A DNA stretch of 64,000 nucleotides from Marinigracilibium pacificum (GCF_012926615.1 NZ_JABBNU010000004.1:1-64000), one strand, 5' to 3'. Positions 7,703-16,939 are shown, counted from the stretch's first letter. The notes: generated from the letters alone by a model not told the origin. Program-made: numbers and translations.

Positions 7703-8686
7703 ATGACAACTAAAACTTTGAAATGGATCGGGAAAACACTTTTGATAAGTGTAATTATTTACACTTTAGTTTGTCTCGTTCTCATTTACTGGCCAATAGA
7801 AATTGAAAAAAATGTAATGAATTATGATTATAACTCCATAAATACCAACACAGAAGTTTCTCTTGGAACCGAACAATGGGTGAAAATGGAAGATGGTAAA
7901 GAGATTTTTTCAAGAGTTTATGAAAGTGATAGTAAAAATGTTGTGATCCTAATCCATGGCTCTGGTTCTGATAGTAGGTATTTAGCTAATTTGGCTAATG
8001 CAATAGCTGATCAAAATATTGGCACTGTAATAACGCCCGATATGAGAGGACATGGAAGAAACAATGGAGATAGAGGTGATATTGATTACATCGGACAACT
8101 TGATGACGACATCAATAAATTTATTCATTTTAGTAAGAAAGAACTAAATGCAGAAAAGGTCATTTTAGCTGGACATTCTTCCGGAGGTGGGTTTGTTTTG
8201 AATTTTATTGGAAATCAAAAAAACAGTAAGGTGGATAAGGCTATTTTAATTGCTCCGTTCTTAGGATATAAGGCACCGACAGTAAAACCCAATAGCGGAG
8301 GATGGGTTCAAGTAGCTTTAAAGAGAATAATCGGACTTTCAATGTTAAATAATCTTCACGTAAAAGCCTTAAATCATTTACCTGTATTGTTTTTTAATCT
8401 CCCTGATAATCTTAATGATAGCTTACAGGTTCAATCATATTCATACAATATGATTATGAATTTTGATTCAAAAGATTATCAACAAGAAATAAAAAACACA
8501 AATATCCCTTGTTTAGTAGTAGTCGGAGATGAAGACGAAAGTTTTTATCCTGAACAATTCCCGATAGTTTTTGAGCCGGCCAGGAATTTATTCCAGGTGG
8601 AAATTATTGAAAAACTAAAACATTTGGATATTGTGAAAAACGATAAAGTATTTGAATTAATTAAAGAGTGGGATTTAAAAAATTAA
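7703..8686 (+). CDS. membrane-anchored alpha/beta hydrolase (S33 / monoacylglycerol lipase-like)
   Basis: 327 aa. One N-terminal membrane helix (LLISVIIYTLVCLVLIYWP) anchors the enzyme with its catalytic domain outside the cytoplasm. Motifs: oxyanion-loop HGSG in ILIHGSGSDSRY, PDMRGHGRN, the nucleophile Ser159 in GHSSGG, Asp276 or Asp278 in VGDEDES, and His307 in LKHLDIV. These fit the serine aminopeptidase S33 / lysophospholipase group. The likely role is hydrolysis of an ester or lipid, but the substrate is not evident. It is flanked by P copies D and E, with E starting 38 nt after its stop. Confidence 0.88.
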   Translation: MTTKTLKWIGKTLLISVIIYTLVCLVLIYWPIEIEKNVMNYDYNSINTNTEVSLGTEQWVKMEDGKEIFSRVYESDSKNVVILIHGSGSDSRYLANLANAIADQNIGTVITPDMRGHGRNNGDRGDIDYIGQLDDDINKFIHFSKKELNAEKVILAGHSSGGGFVLNFIGNQKNSKVDKAILIAPFLGYKAPTVKPNSGGWVQVALKRIIGLSMLNNLHVKALNHLPVLFFNLPDNLNDSLQVQSYSYNMIMNFDSKDYQQEIKNTNIPCLVVVGDEDESFYPEQFPIVFEPARNLFQVEIIEKLKHLDIVKNDKVFELIKEWDLKN

Positions 8687-8724
8687 AGTTTGTGTGGTAG
8701 AATCTTACCTCTCCCTCCCCGGCT

Positions 8725-8872
8725 GTATGAAGTTATGCGCTAGCATAACTTCATACTTTAATGAAAAACTGGGATTGTATTCCGTTCTATTTAAAAAGTA
8801 TATCCATTAAATAAAGTTTTTATGAGTCTTATTGGATGTTATTTCTCAACACTCACTCCCACTCTCACTCTG
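8725..8872 (+). repeat. dispersed repeat P, copy E (perfect 14-bp hairpin)
   Basis: Fifth P copy. The 32-nt palindrome at 8725-8756 has perfect 14-nt arms, GTATGAAGTTATGC and GCATAACTTCATAC, around a GCTA loop. Relative to copies A-C the outer arm changes from TTCG/CGAA to TATG/CATA on both sides, so pairing is kept. GGGAT-TGT-ATTCC follows at 8771, then the tail with CACTCCCACTCTCACTCTG. Confidence 0.88.
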
Positions 8873-8964
8873 TTATTTCACCTGAATTTCGAAAAGATCT
8901 ACTTGTGCGATTGTAATATTGTATTAACTTATATATTCGAATCCGTTCAAGTAACTTGACAACC

Positions 8965-9045
8965 AGCTATAAATCATAAAAAAGATTTGATTTTGACCAA
9001 AATAGCCTTATTATAGGTTTATAGTATGGATTTATTAACAATATA
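8965..9045 (+). repeat. dispersed AT-rich repeat U, copy 3
   Basis: Shares AGCTATAAATCATAAAA, AGATTTGATTTTGACCAAAA, CCTTATTATAGG and GGATTTATTAACAA with copies 2 and 4. It lies ~90 nt after P copy E. The remaining ~260 nt to the gene at 9307 is very AT-rich and has no clear feature beyond a second short ATAAATCAATAAATTAAGGA word. Confidence 0.6.
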
Positions 9046-9306
9046 AAGCACCAAAACATAAACTGGATATGAACAATTGATTCGCACTTATCCATTCATT
9101 ACGATTATTTCTCCTATTTTCAAGTTAAATAATCAATTTCTGATATTGTTACTCCTGAATTAATGAATATTAAACATGGGTATTATGTTTAAATCTCTGT
9201 TATTCAGATATTTGCGAATAATTTTATTCATTGTTATAAATCAATAAATTAAGGATTCAATATACAAAGCAAATACATTTATCAATCAAACCCAATATCA
9301 ATTATC

Positions 9307-10614
9307 ATGAAAGAAACCGATCAAGAAAATTGCAATTCAAAAGAACCACAAAAATCCTCGGTGAAGCCCTATAAAGAATGGCACAAAAATTTACCAGAAG
9401 GGGGACCTTATAAAGGAGCCCAGTTTGGTATCTTGTCTAAGCTCCATGGAACATGGGTCAACTGGAAAGACGGCCCCACTGGACTTCATACAACCCCTAT
9501 GCCTTCACCAGGTACATCTTCAGAAACTGTCTTTGGTGTCTTCCACTTTAAATCTCAGGAGTACAGGGAACAACTTAAGTTTACACAGGTTAATGCACCA
9601 GTGCGTAACCGTGGTGGGTCTAATGAGCAGTTTAATGCCGCAGTAAAATATGAAACTGCCATTATTGATAATGAAAATCTTCTTCAGCATTTTGAAGATG
9701 GAATGTACCTCTGGTTGGGAGACAATCAAATGCCCTGGAGTGAAGAAAGCCCTACTCAACATCCACCAAATTTGTTTAAACATACCTCGGATGAAGAATC
9801 TGTAAAAGAAGATGGAGCTGAACCTGTAATGGGTCCGGGTGAACTTGGCCCTCAATTTATTCCTCCTTATCAAATATCTCGATCAGGAGTAATTCCACAT
9901 GGAACTACCATTCACATCACAGGTAATGCTGCACAGACAGTGGAAGGTCAAGCTCCACATATTGCAGATCTTTGGGAGCCACAATATCTTTCAGTATCAC
10001 CTACTATGGGGATAAAACCCGAAAAAGATCTAATTAAAGGATCACGTCAGAAGCCGGAATGGACAAAACTCCCTCGTGAGGATCAAAACCCTGATGGTGG
10101 TCCAAGAGAAAGTGGAGTAAACAGTGGTCGGGCTTACTTTGAAAAAATATTCAATTATGATAAGTCCGGTGCTAAATTCCCATATACTGTTCAACCGAAC
10201 CTGAAGTTGATAGATGCCAACGAAAATGTTAAGTTCATTAAGTATAATTTGATTGAGCTGGATTCTTTTCATGACACAGGTCATCAAGGTGGTACAATTA
10301 ACAATGTGATGATTAATCGGTATTGTAAGGTCACAAGAATGCGTCTTCGAATGTGGCTGGAAGAGGTTTACGATGATGAGTTTGGTGGAAATATCGATCA
10401 GCTTCAGTATGAGCAAATCGTAGACTTTGAATTTATGTTTGGGTCTGATGGTGGTACGACTAAATGGCCACATATCCAGGTTAATACCTTACGAAGGGAG
10501 AAGGATATTCCAAAAGATAGACTTTTACCTTCAATTATAATACCTAAACAACCGGATGATGAAGTAAGCGGAGGACCTGCTCCAATTGTTACTCCTATGG
10601 GACATTCAAAATAA
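9307..10614 (+). CDS. conserved protein of unknown function (HGTW / IPHGTT pattern)
   Basis: A 435-aa, probably cytosolic protein: no signal peptide, no membrane helix, rich in Pro, Gly and charged residues. An N-terminal block LSKLHGTWVNWKDG and the later GVIPHGTTIHITG recall families of lipocalin-like or heme-binding-type beta-barrel proteins, in which a GTW motif opens the barrel and IPHGT closes a strand. That link is weak. The middle (residues ~150-290) is low in hydrophobics and may be a flexible insert. The last third, with RMRLRMWLEEVYDDEFGG, is more regular. It is single-gene, U-preceded, and ends at a strong terminator. I do not recognise a function. Confidence 0.8.
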   Translation: MKETDQENCNSKEPQKSSVKPYKEWHKNLPEGGPYKGAQFGILSKLHGTWVNWKDGPTGLHTTPMPSPGTSSETVFGVFHFKSQEYREQLKFTQVNAPVRNRGGSNEQFNAAVKYETAIIDNENLLQHFEDGMYLWLGDNQMPWSEESPTQHPPNLFKHTSDEESVKEDGAEPVMGPGELGPQFIPPYQISRSGVIPHGTTIHITGNAAQTVEGQAPHIADLWEPQYLSVSPTMGIKPEKDLIKGSRQKPEWTKLPREDQNPDGGPRESGVNSGRAYFEKIFNYDKSGAKFPYTVQPNLKLIDANENVKFIKYNLIELDSFHDTGHQGGTINNVMINRYCKVTRMRLRMWLEEVYDDEFGGNIDQLQYEQIVDFEFMFGSDGGTTKWPHIQVNTLRREKDIPKDRLLPSIIIPKQPDDEVSGGPAPIVTPMGHSK

Positions 10615-10675
10615 ATTAACTTTCTTATTTGTTACTTCCCGAACGGATCTTTTGTAACTATTCAAATAAATTGAA

Positions 10676-10710
10676 AGGGCTATCTATTATTTAGATAGCC
10701 CTCTCTTTTT
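10676..10710 (+). terminator. intrinsic terminator after the 435-aa gene
   Basis: AGGGCTATCTA and TAGATAGCCCT form an 11-bp stem around a 5-nt loop, followed by CTCTTTTT. It lies between convergent genes and faces the + strand gene. Confidence 0.85.
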
Positions 10711-10719
10711 ATTATGATT

Positions 10720-13700
10720 TTATTTAATTAAATGATTTAAACTCCAGACTTTGTTTCCAGCAACAACTTTGATAACGTAAAGTCCACTTGGTAAAGCAGG
10801 TATTTTAAGCTCTGCAATACCATCCTCGCTATTTAGGGTTTCAGAATAACTTATTCCGCCTTCCATGCTGTGAATATACACTTTGGCTTCCTGAATATTA
10901 TCCTTAAACCTTAGCTTGGCAACACTTCCTGCTGGTGAAGGATTCGGAAAGATCTGTAAATCTGATTCCAGACTTTGCGACTTCATTGTATTAGCATCTG
11001 ATTCTGCAGACATCGAACCGAAACTACATGCACCTAATAGGTTCCATACTCCCCATTCTCCGGTCTGAGTTGGGTTCTCCCCTTGTGTCCACCATTTAGC
11101 TTCATATGTATTTCCTTCATATGATACCTTCATCCCTTGCGTGTAAATAGCTGATGCACTCCATTCTGGTTCTGAACAACTGACATTGCCTACAGTGATT
11201 TTCACTGATGCAGAAGATGTATTTCCCTCGTTATCAGTTGCAACCGCTCGAAGCTCATAGGCTCCATCTGCCATAGGTGTCCAGTTAGCACTATAAGGTG
11301 CTGTAGCATCTTCTACAATTAAGTTTTGACCGGCATAAAAGGCTACCTTTATTACACTACCGTCTGAATCACTGGCATTTGCTGAAATAGTCACGCTACT
11401 GCCAGATGCAAAATTAGCATCTGGTGAAGGTGAAGTAATGCTTACTGTCAAACCTGTACCACCGCCACCACAAGGCTTAATTACTTCATTGATTGCACTA
11501 AGCAAAGAGTACTGTCCTTCAGTATCCTGGCTTATTTCCCAGATCATAATTCCGCCTCCTTGCTGTGCCCCTAGTTCTGCCTTGGCTTTTATGGTGTTGA
11601 TACCGTTGTAATAGACTCCATTAAAAACATCAGCATACGGATCGGCTCCTTCTGCCAATAAGGTCTTGTATGACTTCCAGGTTGGTCGACCATAAAATGG
11701 CACCCCAAGTATGGCTTTGTTTGCCGGTAAACCTCTGCCTAACCAATAGTTCATTGTTAATTCTGCATAGTTGTAAGGGGAATGGGCTGACCCGTTGCCT
11801 CCATCATAAGCCATCAGATTTAAAAAGTCTACATCATTAAACACACTATTTACTACTGCGTCTGCATTATAACCATAAGCGGCTACAGCAGCTGAAAGTT
11901 CCTTGCCTCTGGCATGGAGGGCAACAGCCATCTCGTGCATCAGTGTGGCAAAATTCGCAGGATTTTGCCCCCCGGCAGGATATTCCCAATCCATATCTAC
12001 TCCATCAAGATCATAATTGTCTATAAGCGATAGTAAGTTATTGATGAAATTCTGACGGTAGGTAGCATTAGCTGCCATTGTTTCAAAATCAGTATTATTC
12101 AGGTCACTCCACCCTCCTACGGCTATAGCTACCTTTACACCATTCTGGTGGGCAAGAGTTACAATATCACGTAGCTTTTGTGGATCTTCTACTGCTGTTA
12201 ATCCTCCTGTAGTGGTAGGACGAATAAAGGAGTACATGATATGGGTAAGCTTATTGTATTGAATAGCTTGAGCTGTACCAGACCAACTCGGCATATAACC
12301 AACTATACGCTTGCCGCCTACGCAAGGATCTGGATCTACAATCACATCGCTCTCAACCTTAATATTTATAGCTTCAGAGGTGGTAACAGCATCTTTATTA
12401 TCAGTAGCGCGGGCCGTCAGACTGTAGTTGCCTTCTACAACGTTGGTCCAACTGTAAGAATAAGGAGCTGTGGTATCTTCTCCAAGTTTAGTGGTTCCGT
12501 TAAAGAACTCCACTTTAGAAATAGTACCGTCCGAATCATTAGCCGAGGCTGTTATGTTCACAGTGGCACCTTTCTTATAGGTAGCATTGTTTGCAGGTGA
12601 AGTCAGACTTACTGTAGGCGCCTGATTTCCATTACCACAAGGCCCAATCAATGCCCAGACTCCATATTCCGCAGACTGTGCAGGGTTTTCTCCCTGTGTC
12701 CACCATTTCGCTTCATAGATATTGCCATTATAAGATACACGATCTCCGCCATTATAAACCTTCGCTGATTCCCAGGTTGGTATGTTACATTCACTTCCCG
12801 AGTTTTCTTCTATCTTAACCATTACAGCTTCTGAAGTGGTCGAAGCTCCTTCATTATCTGTGGCTATTGCTGTCAGTGTGTAGTTTCCTGCTTTGACATT
12901 ATTCCAGACATATGTATAGGGTGAGTTTGTTGCCTCACCAGCTAGTGATCCATCTATGAAAAACTTCACTCCAACTATGCTTCCGTCGCTATCGCTGGCT
13001 GATGCTATTATATTTATAGCACTTCCTTCTTTAATAATGGAATTATTGGCAGGAGAAGTGATACTTACCATTGGTGCAATATTATTGGTTGAATCACCAA
13101 TCTTAATATTTACACTTGCTGAGGTCGCTGTAGCACCTTCATTATCAGTAGCCCTGGCAGAAATGCTATAGCTTCCATCTGCTAAATCTGTTACCGTAAA
13201 GTTATAAGGAGAGCTTGTGTCAGTGCCAACAATAGATCCATTTACAAGAAATTCAACCTTTGATACAGTACCATCACTATCGCTGGCACTAGCCTCAATG
13301 GTTACCGGACTGCCAGAAGGATAGGCTGTATTTTCTTCAGGGGATAATAAGGTTACAGTTGGTTTGCGGTTTCCGGTATTTCCATCTGCAAATACTTTGT
13401 TTATAGTATTTATTAAAGGTGCTTTAGTATTGGGACTGTAGACTAATTTCCCTCCATAGGTTGTGGTATTAGAAGCAAGATCCATCCAGTCGCCAGATAC
13501 ATGCCAAACAATTACACCACCCAGTTGCTCCTGGTTGATATACTTTGCTTTTTCGGTTATGGAACGTTCGTTGTCATAACTCAGAAAGAAATTACCTTTA
13601 GTTTTGTAAGGTACTTTTGCTTCATCATCCCAGTGTTCTTCCCAGTCACCAGTATTAGCAACTACGGCATTGTAATTCGGTGTTCCGTCCCATACATTTT

Positions 13701-14919
13701 TAGCCCAGTTTGTGAAATCGGCAGCCGTCATAACTGGTCCGTCAGGTTCAATAGTAGTCTGAACTTTTACGGTAGGCGCATTTAAGGCAGCAGGACCATT
13801 GGTCACAACTCCTCTACCATAGAATGCCATTCCAATGTTAATTTTATTTAGTGGAATATTAGTTGCTTTCATCGCCTGTGCAGCTGCGTCAATTGAAAAA
13901 TTAGCATATTCAGCACCAGAATAATCGTATAACGGGGCGTTATGGCCTGCAATATTAGACCAACCTCCATTGAAGTCATAAGTCATGATGTTGTAATAAT
14001 CCATTGATTGGTCAATTCTCGACCAGTCAAAGCCTACTAACTTAGCTGGATTTGCTGAAAAGCAAGAGGTAATAAGTTTATCAGGACCAATGGCAGCCCT
14101 GATTTCTTCTACCAAAATTGCAAAGTTTGTAAAATCTGCTGGCGTACCGGTGAAATTCATTCCCTCGTGGCCAGGATATTCCCAGTCCAGGTCAATCCCA
14201 TCGAAGCCAAGGGCAATAAGCTTTTTACAGTCTTCGATGAACCTCGCTCTTTTTGCAGGATCTGCCGCCATTTCCGGGAAATGCTTACACATGCTCCACC
14301 CTCCAATAGAAGCCATTGCTTTAACTCCATTTTCTTTACACAAGGCGAGCATTCCCTTTGGTCCGCCCTCTTTATGAATTGATAGTGGAAATGCCCCTGA
14401 CTCACCGGTTTCAATATTTGTCCATCCGCCATTGGCATTACGATAGCCTTGGTTATATGCGGGGCTCCCGTCAGAAATATGATAAAGAACCTCTAATTCT
14501 CCATATAAAATAAATTTGTCCCAGCTACTATAAATATCCTCATTAATCAGAGGGGCAGGTTGCTGAACAACACCGTCCTGATAAATGTTACGATTACGGT
14601 AGTCTCCACTGTGAATAGACCCGTCTACAGCAACGCCAAAAAATGAAAAATTAAGAATTGTATACTGTGAATAGTCTACATTCAATTGATTTTGGCTTCC
14701 TTTTGGAATGAGTCCGGGAATATCCTTCCAGGGGCCCCATTGGGTGAGATAACCGATTACCTGTTTGTTGTGGTCAGAAGTAGTGGCAGGTACCTGTGGG
14801 TTTACCTGTGCGCTGCTCAAATACGGAAAGAGCAGTACAATGAGTACAAATGCAGCCCGACTATACCAGGAAATTCTGCATAGTCTGCTTAAGCGATTTT
14901 TGATTGAAAAATGTTTCAT
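10720..14919 (-). CDS. secreted two-domain GH18 chitinase with CBM5/12 and T9SS tail
   Basis: A 1399-aa secreted enzyme that hydrolyses chitin. Order: signal peptide ending near LSSAQ; GH18 domain 1 (~50-510) with DGIDLDWEYPG, proton donor Glu247; two Ig-like domains (~519-705) of the SPxxNxxx...DSDGTV type; a CBM5/12 chitin-binding module (~710-760, YEAKWWTQGENP); another Ig-like domain (~765-855); GH18 domain 2 (~866-1155) with DGVDMDWEYP, Glu979; a fourth Ig-like domain; a second CBM5/12 (~1246-1290); and a T9SS type A sorting tail (~1321-1399, IFPNPSPAGS...GLYVIKV). The first GH18 may act in a different mode from the second, as in the two-domain ChiA of Flavobacterium johnsoniae, which this resembles in plan. 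It is transcribed alone, towards the terminator at 10676. Confidence 0.96.
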   Translation of the reverse strand: MKHFSIKNRLSRLCRISWYSRAAFVLIVLLFPYLSSAQVNPQVPATTSDHNKQVIGYLTQWGPWKDIPGLIPKGSQNQLNVDYSQYTILNFSFFGVAVDGSIHSGDYRNRNIYQDGVVQQPAPLINEDIYSSWDKFILYGELEVLYHISDGSPAYNQGYRNANGGWTNIETGESGAFPLSIHKEGGPKGMLALCKENGVKAMASIGGWSMCKHFPEMAADPAKRARFIEDCKKLIALGFDGIDLDWEYPGHEGMNFTGTPADFTNFAILVEEIRAAIGPDKLITSCFSANPAKLVGFDWSRIDQSMDYYNIMTYDFNGGWSNIAGHNAPLYDYSGAEYANFSIDAAAQAMKATNIPLNKINIGMAFYGRGVVTNGPAALNAPTVKVQTTIEPDGPVMTAADFTNWAKNVWDGTPNYNAVVANTGDWEEHWDDEAKVPYKTKGNFFLSYDNERSITEKAKYINQEQLGGVIVWHVSGDWMDLASNTTTYGGKLVYSPNTKAPLINTINKVFADGNTGNRKPTVTLLSPEENTAYPSGSPVTIEASASDSDGTVSKVEFLVNGSIVGTDTSSPYNFTVTDLADGSYSISARATDNEGATATSASVNIKIGDSTNNIAPMVSITSPANNSIIKEGSAINIIASASDSDGSIVGVKFFIDGSLAGEATNSPYTYVWNNVKAGNYTLTAIATDNEGASTTSEAVMVKIEENSGSECNIPTWESAKVYNGGDRVSYNGNIYEAKWWTQGENPAQSAEYGVWALIGPCGNGNQAPTVSLTSPANNATYKKGATVNITASANDSDGTISKVEFFNGTTKLGEDTTAPYSYSWTNVVEGNYSLTARATDNKDAVTTSEAINIKVESDVIVDPDPCVGGKRIVGYMPSWSGTAQAIQYNKLTHIMYSFIRPTTTGGLTAVEDPQKLRDIVTLAHQNGVKVAIAVGGWSDLNNTDFETMAANATYRQNFINNLLSLIDNYDLDGVDMDWEYPAGGQNPANFATLMHEMAVALHARGKELSAAVAAYGYNADAVVNSVFNDVDFLNLMAYDGGNGSAHSPYNYAELTMNYWLGRGLPANKAILGVPFYGRPTWKSYKTLLAEGADPYADVFNGVYYNGINTIKAKAELGAQQGGGIMIWEISQDTEGQYSLLSAINEVIKPCGGGGTGLTVSITSPSPDANFASGSSVTISANASDSDGSVIKVAFYAGQNLIVEDATAPYSANWTPMADGAYELRAVATDNEGNTSSASVKITVGNVSCSEPEWSASAIYTQGMKVSYEGNTYEAKWWTQGENPTQTGEWGVWNLLGACSFGSMSAESDANTMKSQSLESDLQIFPNPSPAGSVAKLRFKDNIQEAKVYIHSMEGGISYSETLNSEDGIAELKIPALPSGLYVIKVVAGNKVWSLNHLIK

Positions 14920-15570
14920 TTTGATTGGTTAAAAGAATAATAATTAAATTATGATTAGGCAAAAGGATAAGCCTGATCATTTACAAGTATTTATATATAA
15001 CTTTCCTTTTCGTGATAATCTGAAAACAGACTTCGGAGTCTGATATCAGGTGTTTTGGTATTTTTTAATTTGTGTGAAATGATAAAAAAATCCTAAGCAT
15101 CAGATTTTATTTAGCTAAACGACATTGTTTTGTAGCTGTACGACAGGGTTTTAAGGTGCTTTAGGGATGGTTATTACTACAAGTTGGTTGTTATTTCGGA
15201 TCCGGGTAAGTGAATTTGATAGGCGCTTTCGATATGGCAATCTTCTGTCTTATCTCCCACATTCGGGTAGGTTCTTATTTGTGCTAAAATGGTTTGTTCC
15301 CACCGTATCCTGTCTCCTATTCAGAACGCAAATCATTGTCAGGGCCCGTCAAGAGAAAGGTAATGGAATAAGATTTATAAGATTACGATTACATTTCGGC
15401 TACTAAACTATAAAAGTGGATATAAATCAATAAAAGATTTAATTATAACTAAATCAGCTTTATTTTAGGCTTTTAAATAGATTGATTAACGATTTAATAC
15501 ATCAACACTTTTGTAGGAGAAATAGAATCATACTAATCTCTTAATTACCAACCATATAGAAACCAACAGG
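14920..15570. other. 650-bp divergent intergenic region
   Basis: Lies between the divergent chitinase (-) and esterase (+) genes. Near the chitinase start, CAGACT-TCGG-AGTCTG at 15027-15042 is a perfect 6-bp hairpin or operator candidate, flanked by CTGA/TCAG words. The right part holds U copy 4. The stretch 15060-15410 shows no repeat P and no convincing ORF; the 79-codon frame at 15167 looks like chance. Confidence 0.5.
15418..15505 (+). repeat. dispersed AT-rich repeat U, copy 4
   Basis: GGATATAAATCAATAAAAGA, then TTTAATTATAACTAAATCAG, CTTTATTTTAGGCTTTTAAA and GATTGATTAACGAT align with U copies 2 and 3. It ends ~65 nt upstream of the esterase ATG. No P copy is next to it, so U can exist on its own. 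Confidence 0.6.
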
Positions 15571-16743
15571 ATGAATAAAACGATTATAATACTACTATTT
15601 TTATTAATAGGGGTTAATCAATTAAAGTCACAAGATTCCGAACAAATTGTAATCGGCAGTAAACATTTACTCCACTCTAATATTTTGGATGAAGATAGAG
15701 AGTATTGGGTTAGTCTACCTGATTCTTACAATCAGGAAGAATCGTCTTACAAGAAATACCCATTGCTTATCGTGCTTGATGGGAATGTACACTTTATATC
15801 GATATCAGGAATGGTCAACTATATGAGTTCCGATTTATACCGGAGTTGGAAAATTCCGGAAATGATTGTAGTTGGTATTCGAAATGTTGACAGAAGACGA
15901 GATTACACTCCTGATAAAATTGTTACAGTAAGGGAGAATAATTCTGGTGGTGGAGAAAACTTTTTAAGCTTTCTGGAGGATGAATTGATTCCCGAGTTGG
16001 ATCAAAAGTACAGAACAAACTCTTACCGAATCCTTTTTGGACATTCTTTGGGCGGATTATTGGCTACTCATGCCTATATGAAAGAAGAAACACTTTTTAA
16101 TGCATTCATAGCCGTTGATCCAAGCTTTGGCACATGGGACGAAGAAACCATGGATAATAAGTTAGATACAGTGACAAGTCGATCTTTTGAAAGGTTTATT
16201 TATATGGCCACAGCAAACTGGGACAAAAGAAATATCAGAAATCGTGATCGTCATATAAGGTTATATGAGGCCTTGAATAGTAAATGTGAAGGTGAATTTC
16301 ATGCAAAACTGGAATACTTTGAAAATGAAAACCATGCCTCTGTTCCACCAATAGCCTTTTATAATGGAATTTCAACCATTTTTGAGGGTTATGGAATTTC
16401 CTATCGCAATGTGGAAAGCATAGAAAAGTTAACTCAACATTTTGAGTCATTATCACAGAGACTTTCATGGAATTTTAGTCCACCGGAACATCTGGTAAAT
16501 CAAATAGGTTATCGAATGTTACAAAGTAATAGTGAAATTGACAGATCCGGGGCATTAGCATTTTTTATCTTGAATACAGAAAATTTTCCAGATTCATTTA
16601 ATGCTTTTGATAGCCTGGGAGAAGCTTATGAAGCTCTGGGTGATAATAAAAAAGCTGTCGAAAATTATAAAAAATCACTTGAGCTATATCCTGATAATGA
16701 ACATGCCAAATTGAAAATAGAAAGCTTAGGCAATGGTGAATAA
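15571..16743 (+). CDS. secreted esterase (PF00756-type) with C-terminal TPR
   Basis: 390 aa. The signal peptide MNKTIIILLFLLIGVNQLKS directs export. The body is an alpha/beta hydrolase of the putative-esterase group (enterochelin esterase/BesA-like): EYWVSLPDSY near the start, YPLLIVLDGNVHF, nucleophile Ser159 in GHSLGG, and a late NENHASVPP that probably supplies the histidine. The last ~70 residues carry one or two TPR helices (DSLGEAYEALGDNKKAVENY). The family cleaves siderophore esters or acyl esters; no siderophore genes are nearby, so the substrate is open. U copy 4 lies just upstream. Confidence 0.88.
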   Translation: MNKTIIILLFLLIGVNQLKSQDSEQIVIGSKHLLHSNILDEDREYWVSLPDSYNQEESSYKKYPLLIVLDGNVHFISISGMVNYMSSDLYRSWKIPEMIVVGIRNVDRRRDYTPDKIVTVRENNSGGGENFLSFLEDELIPELDQKYRTNSYRILFGHSLGGLLATHAYMKEETLFNAFIAVDPSFGTWDEETMDNKLDTVTSRSFERFIYMATANWDKRNIRNRDRHIRLYEALNSKCEGEFHAKLEYFENENHASVPPIAFYNGISTIFEGYGISYRNVESIEKLTQHFESLSQRLSWNFSPPEHLVNQIGYRMLQSNSEIDRSGALAFFILNTENFPDSFNAFDSLGEAYEALGDNKKAVENYKKSLELYPDNEHAKLKIESLGNGE

Positions 16744-16939
16744 TTATGAAAGGTAATATTGTGTGAGAATAATTTTAATGACTCCTTGTCAAGCTTTGAT
16801 TCTAGTTGTTGCTGAAAACTTTATTTATGGTTATAATCAGGATTAATAAATCATATATAATTAAATGATTATCAGTTGATTATTTATGATTAATTTTAAT
16901 TTAATTTTTAAGGATCGACTTAGGAATTACATTCAGTTT

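Noticed and set aside
8725-8756. loxP-like site
   Set aside because: The ATAACTTC word matches half a loxP arm, but the two arms point outward instead of inward and the rest differs; taken as chance.
1-10614. Classical integron attC sites
   Set aside because: The palindromes lack a clear GTTRRRY/RYYYAAC pair and no intI is in the window, so the term attC is not used; only the cassette-like layout is reported.
12241-14377. Long + strand ORFs inside the chitinase gene
   Set aside because: They are antisense shadows of the repetitive Ig-like and GH18 coding sequence.
15167-15406. 79-codon ORF in the chitinase-esterase gap
   Set aside because: Composition looks random (Arg/Phe-rich, no motif), no start context, and it lies in a repeat-bearing intergenic region.
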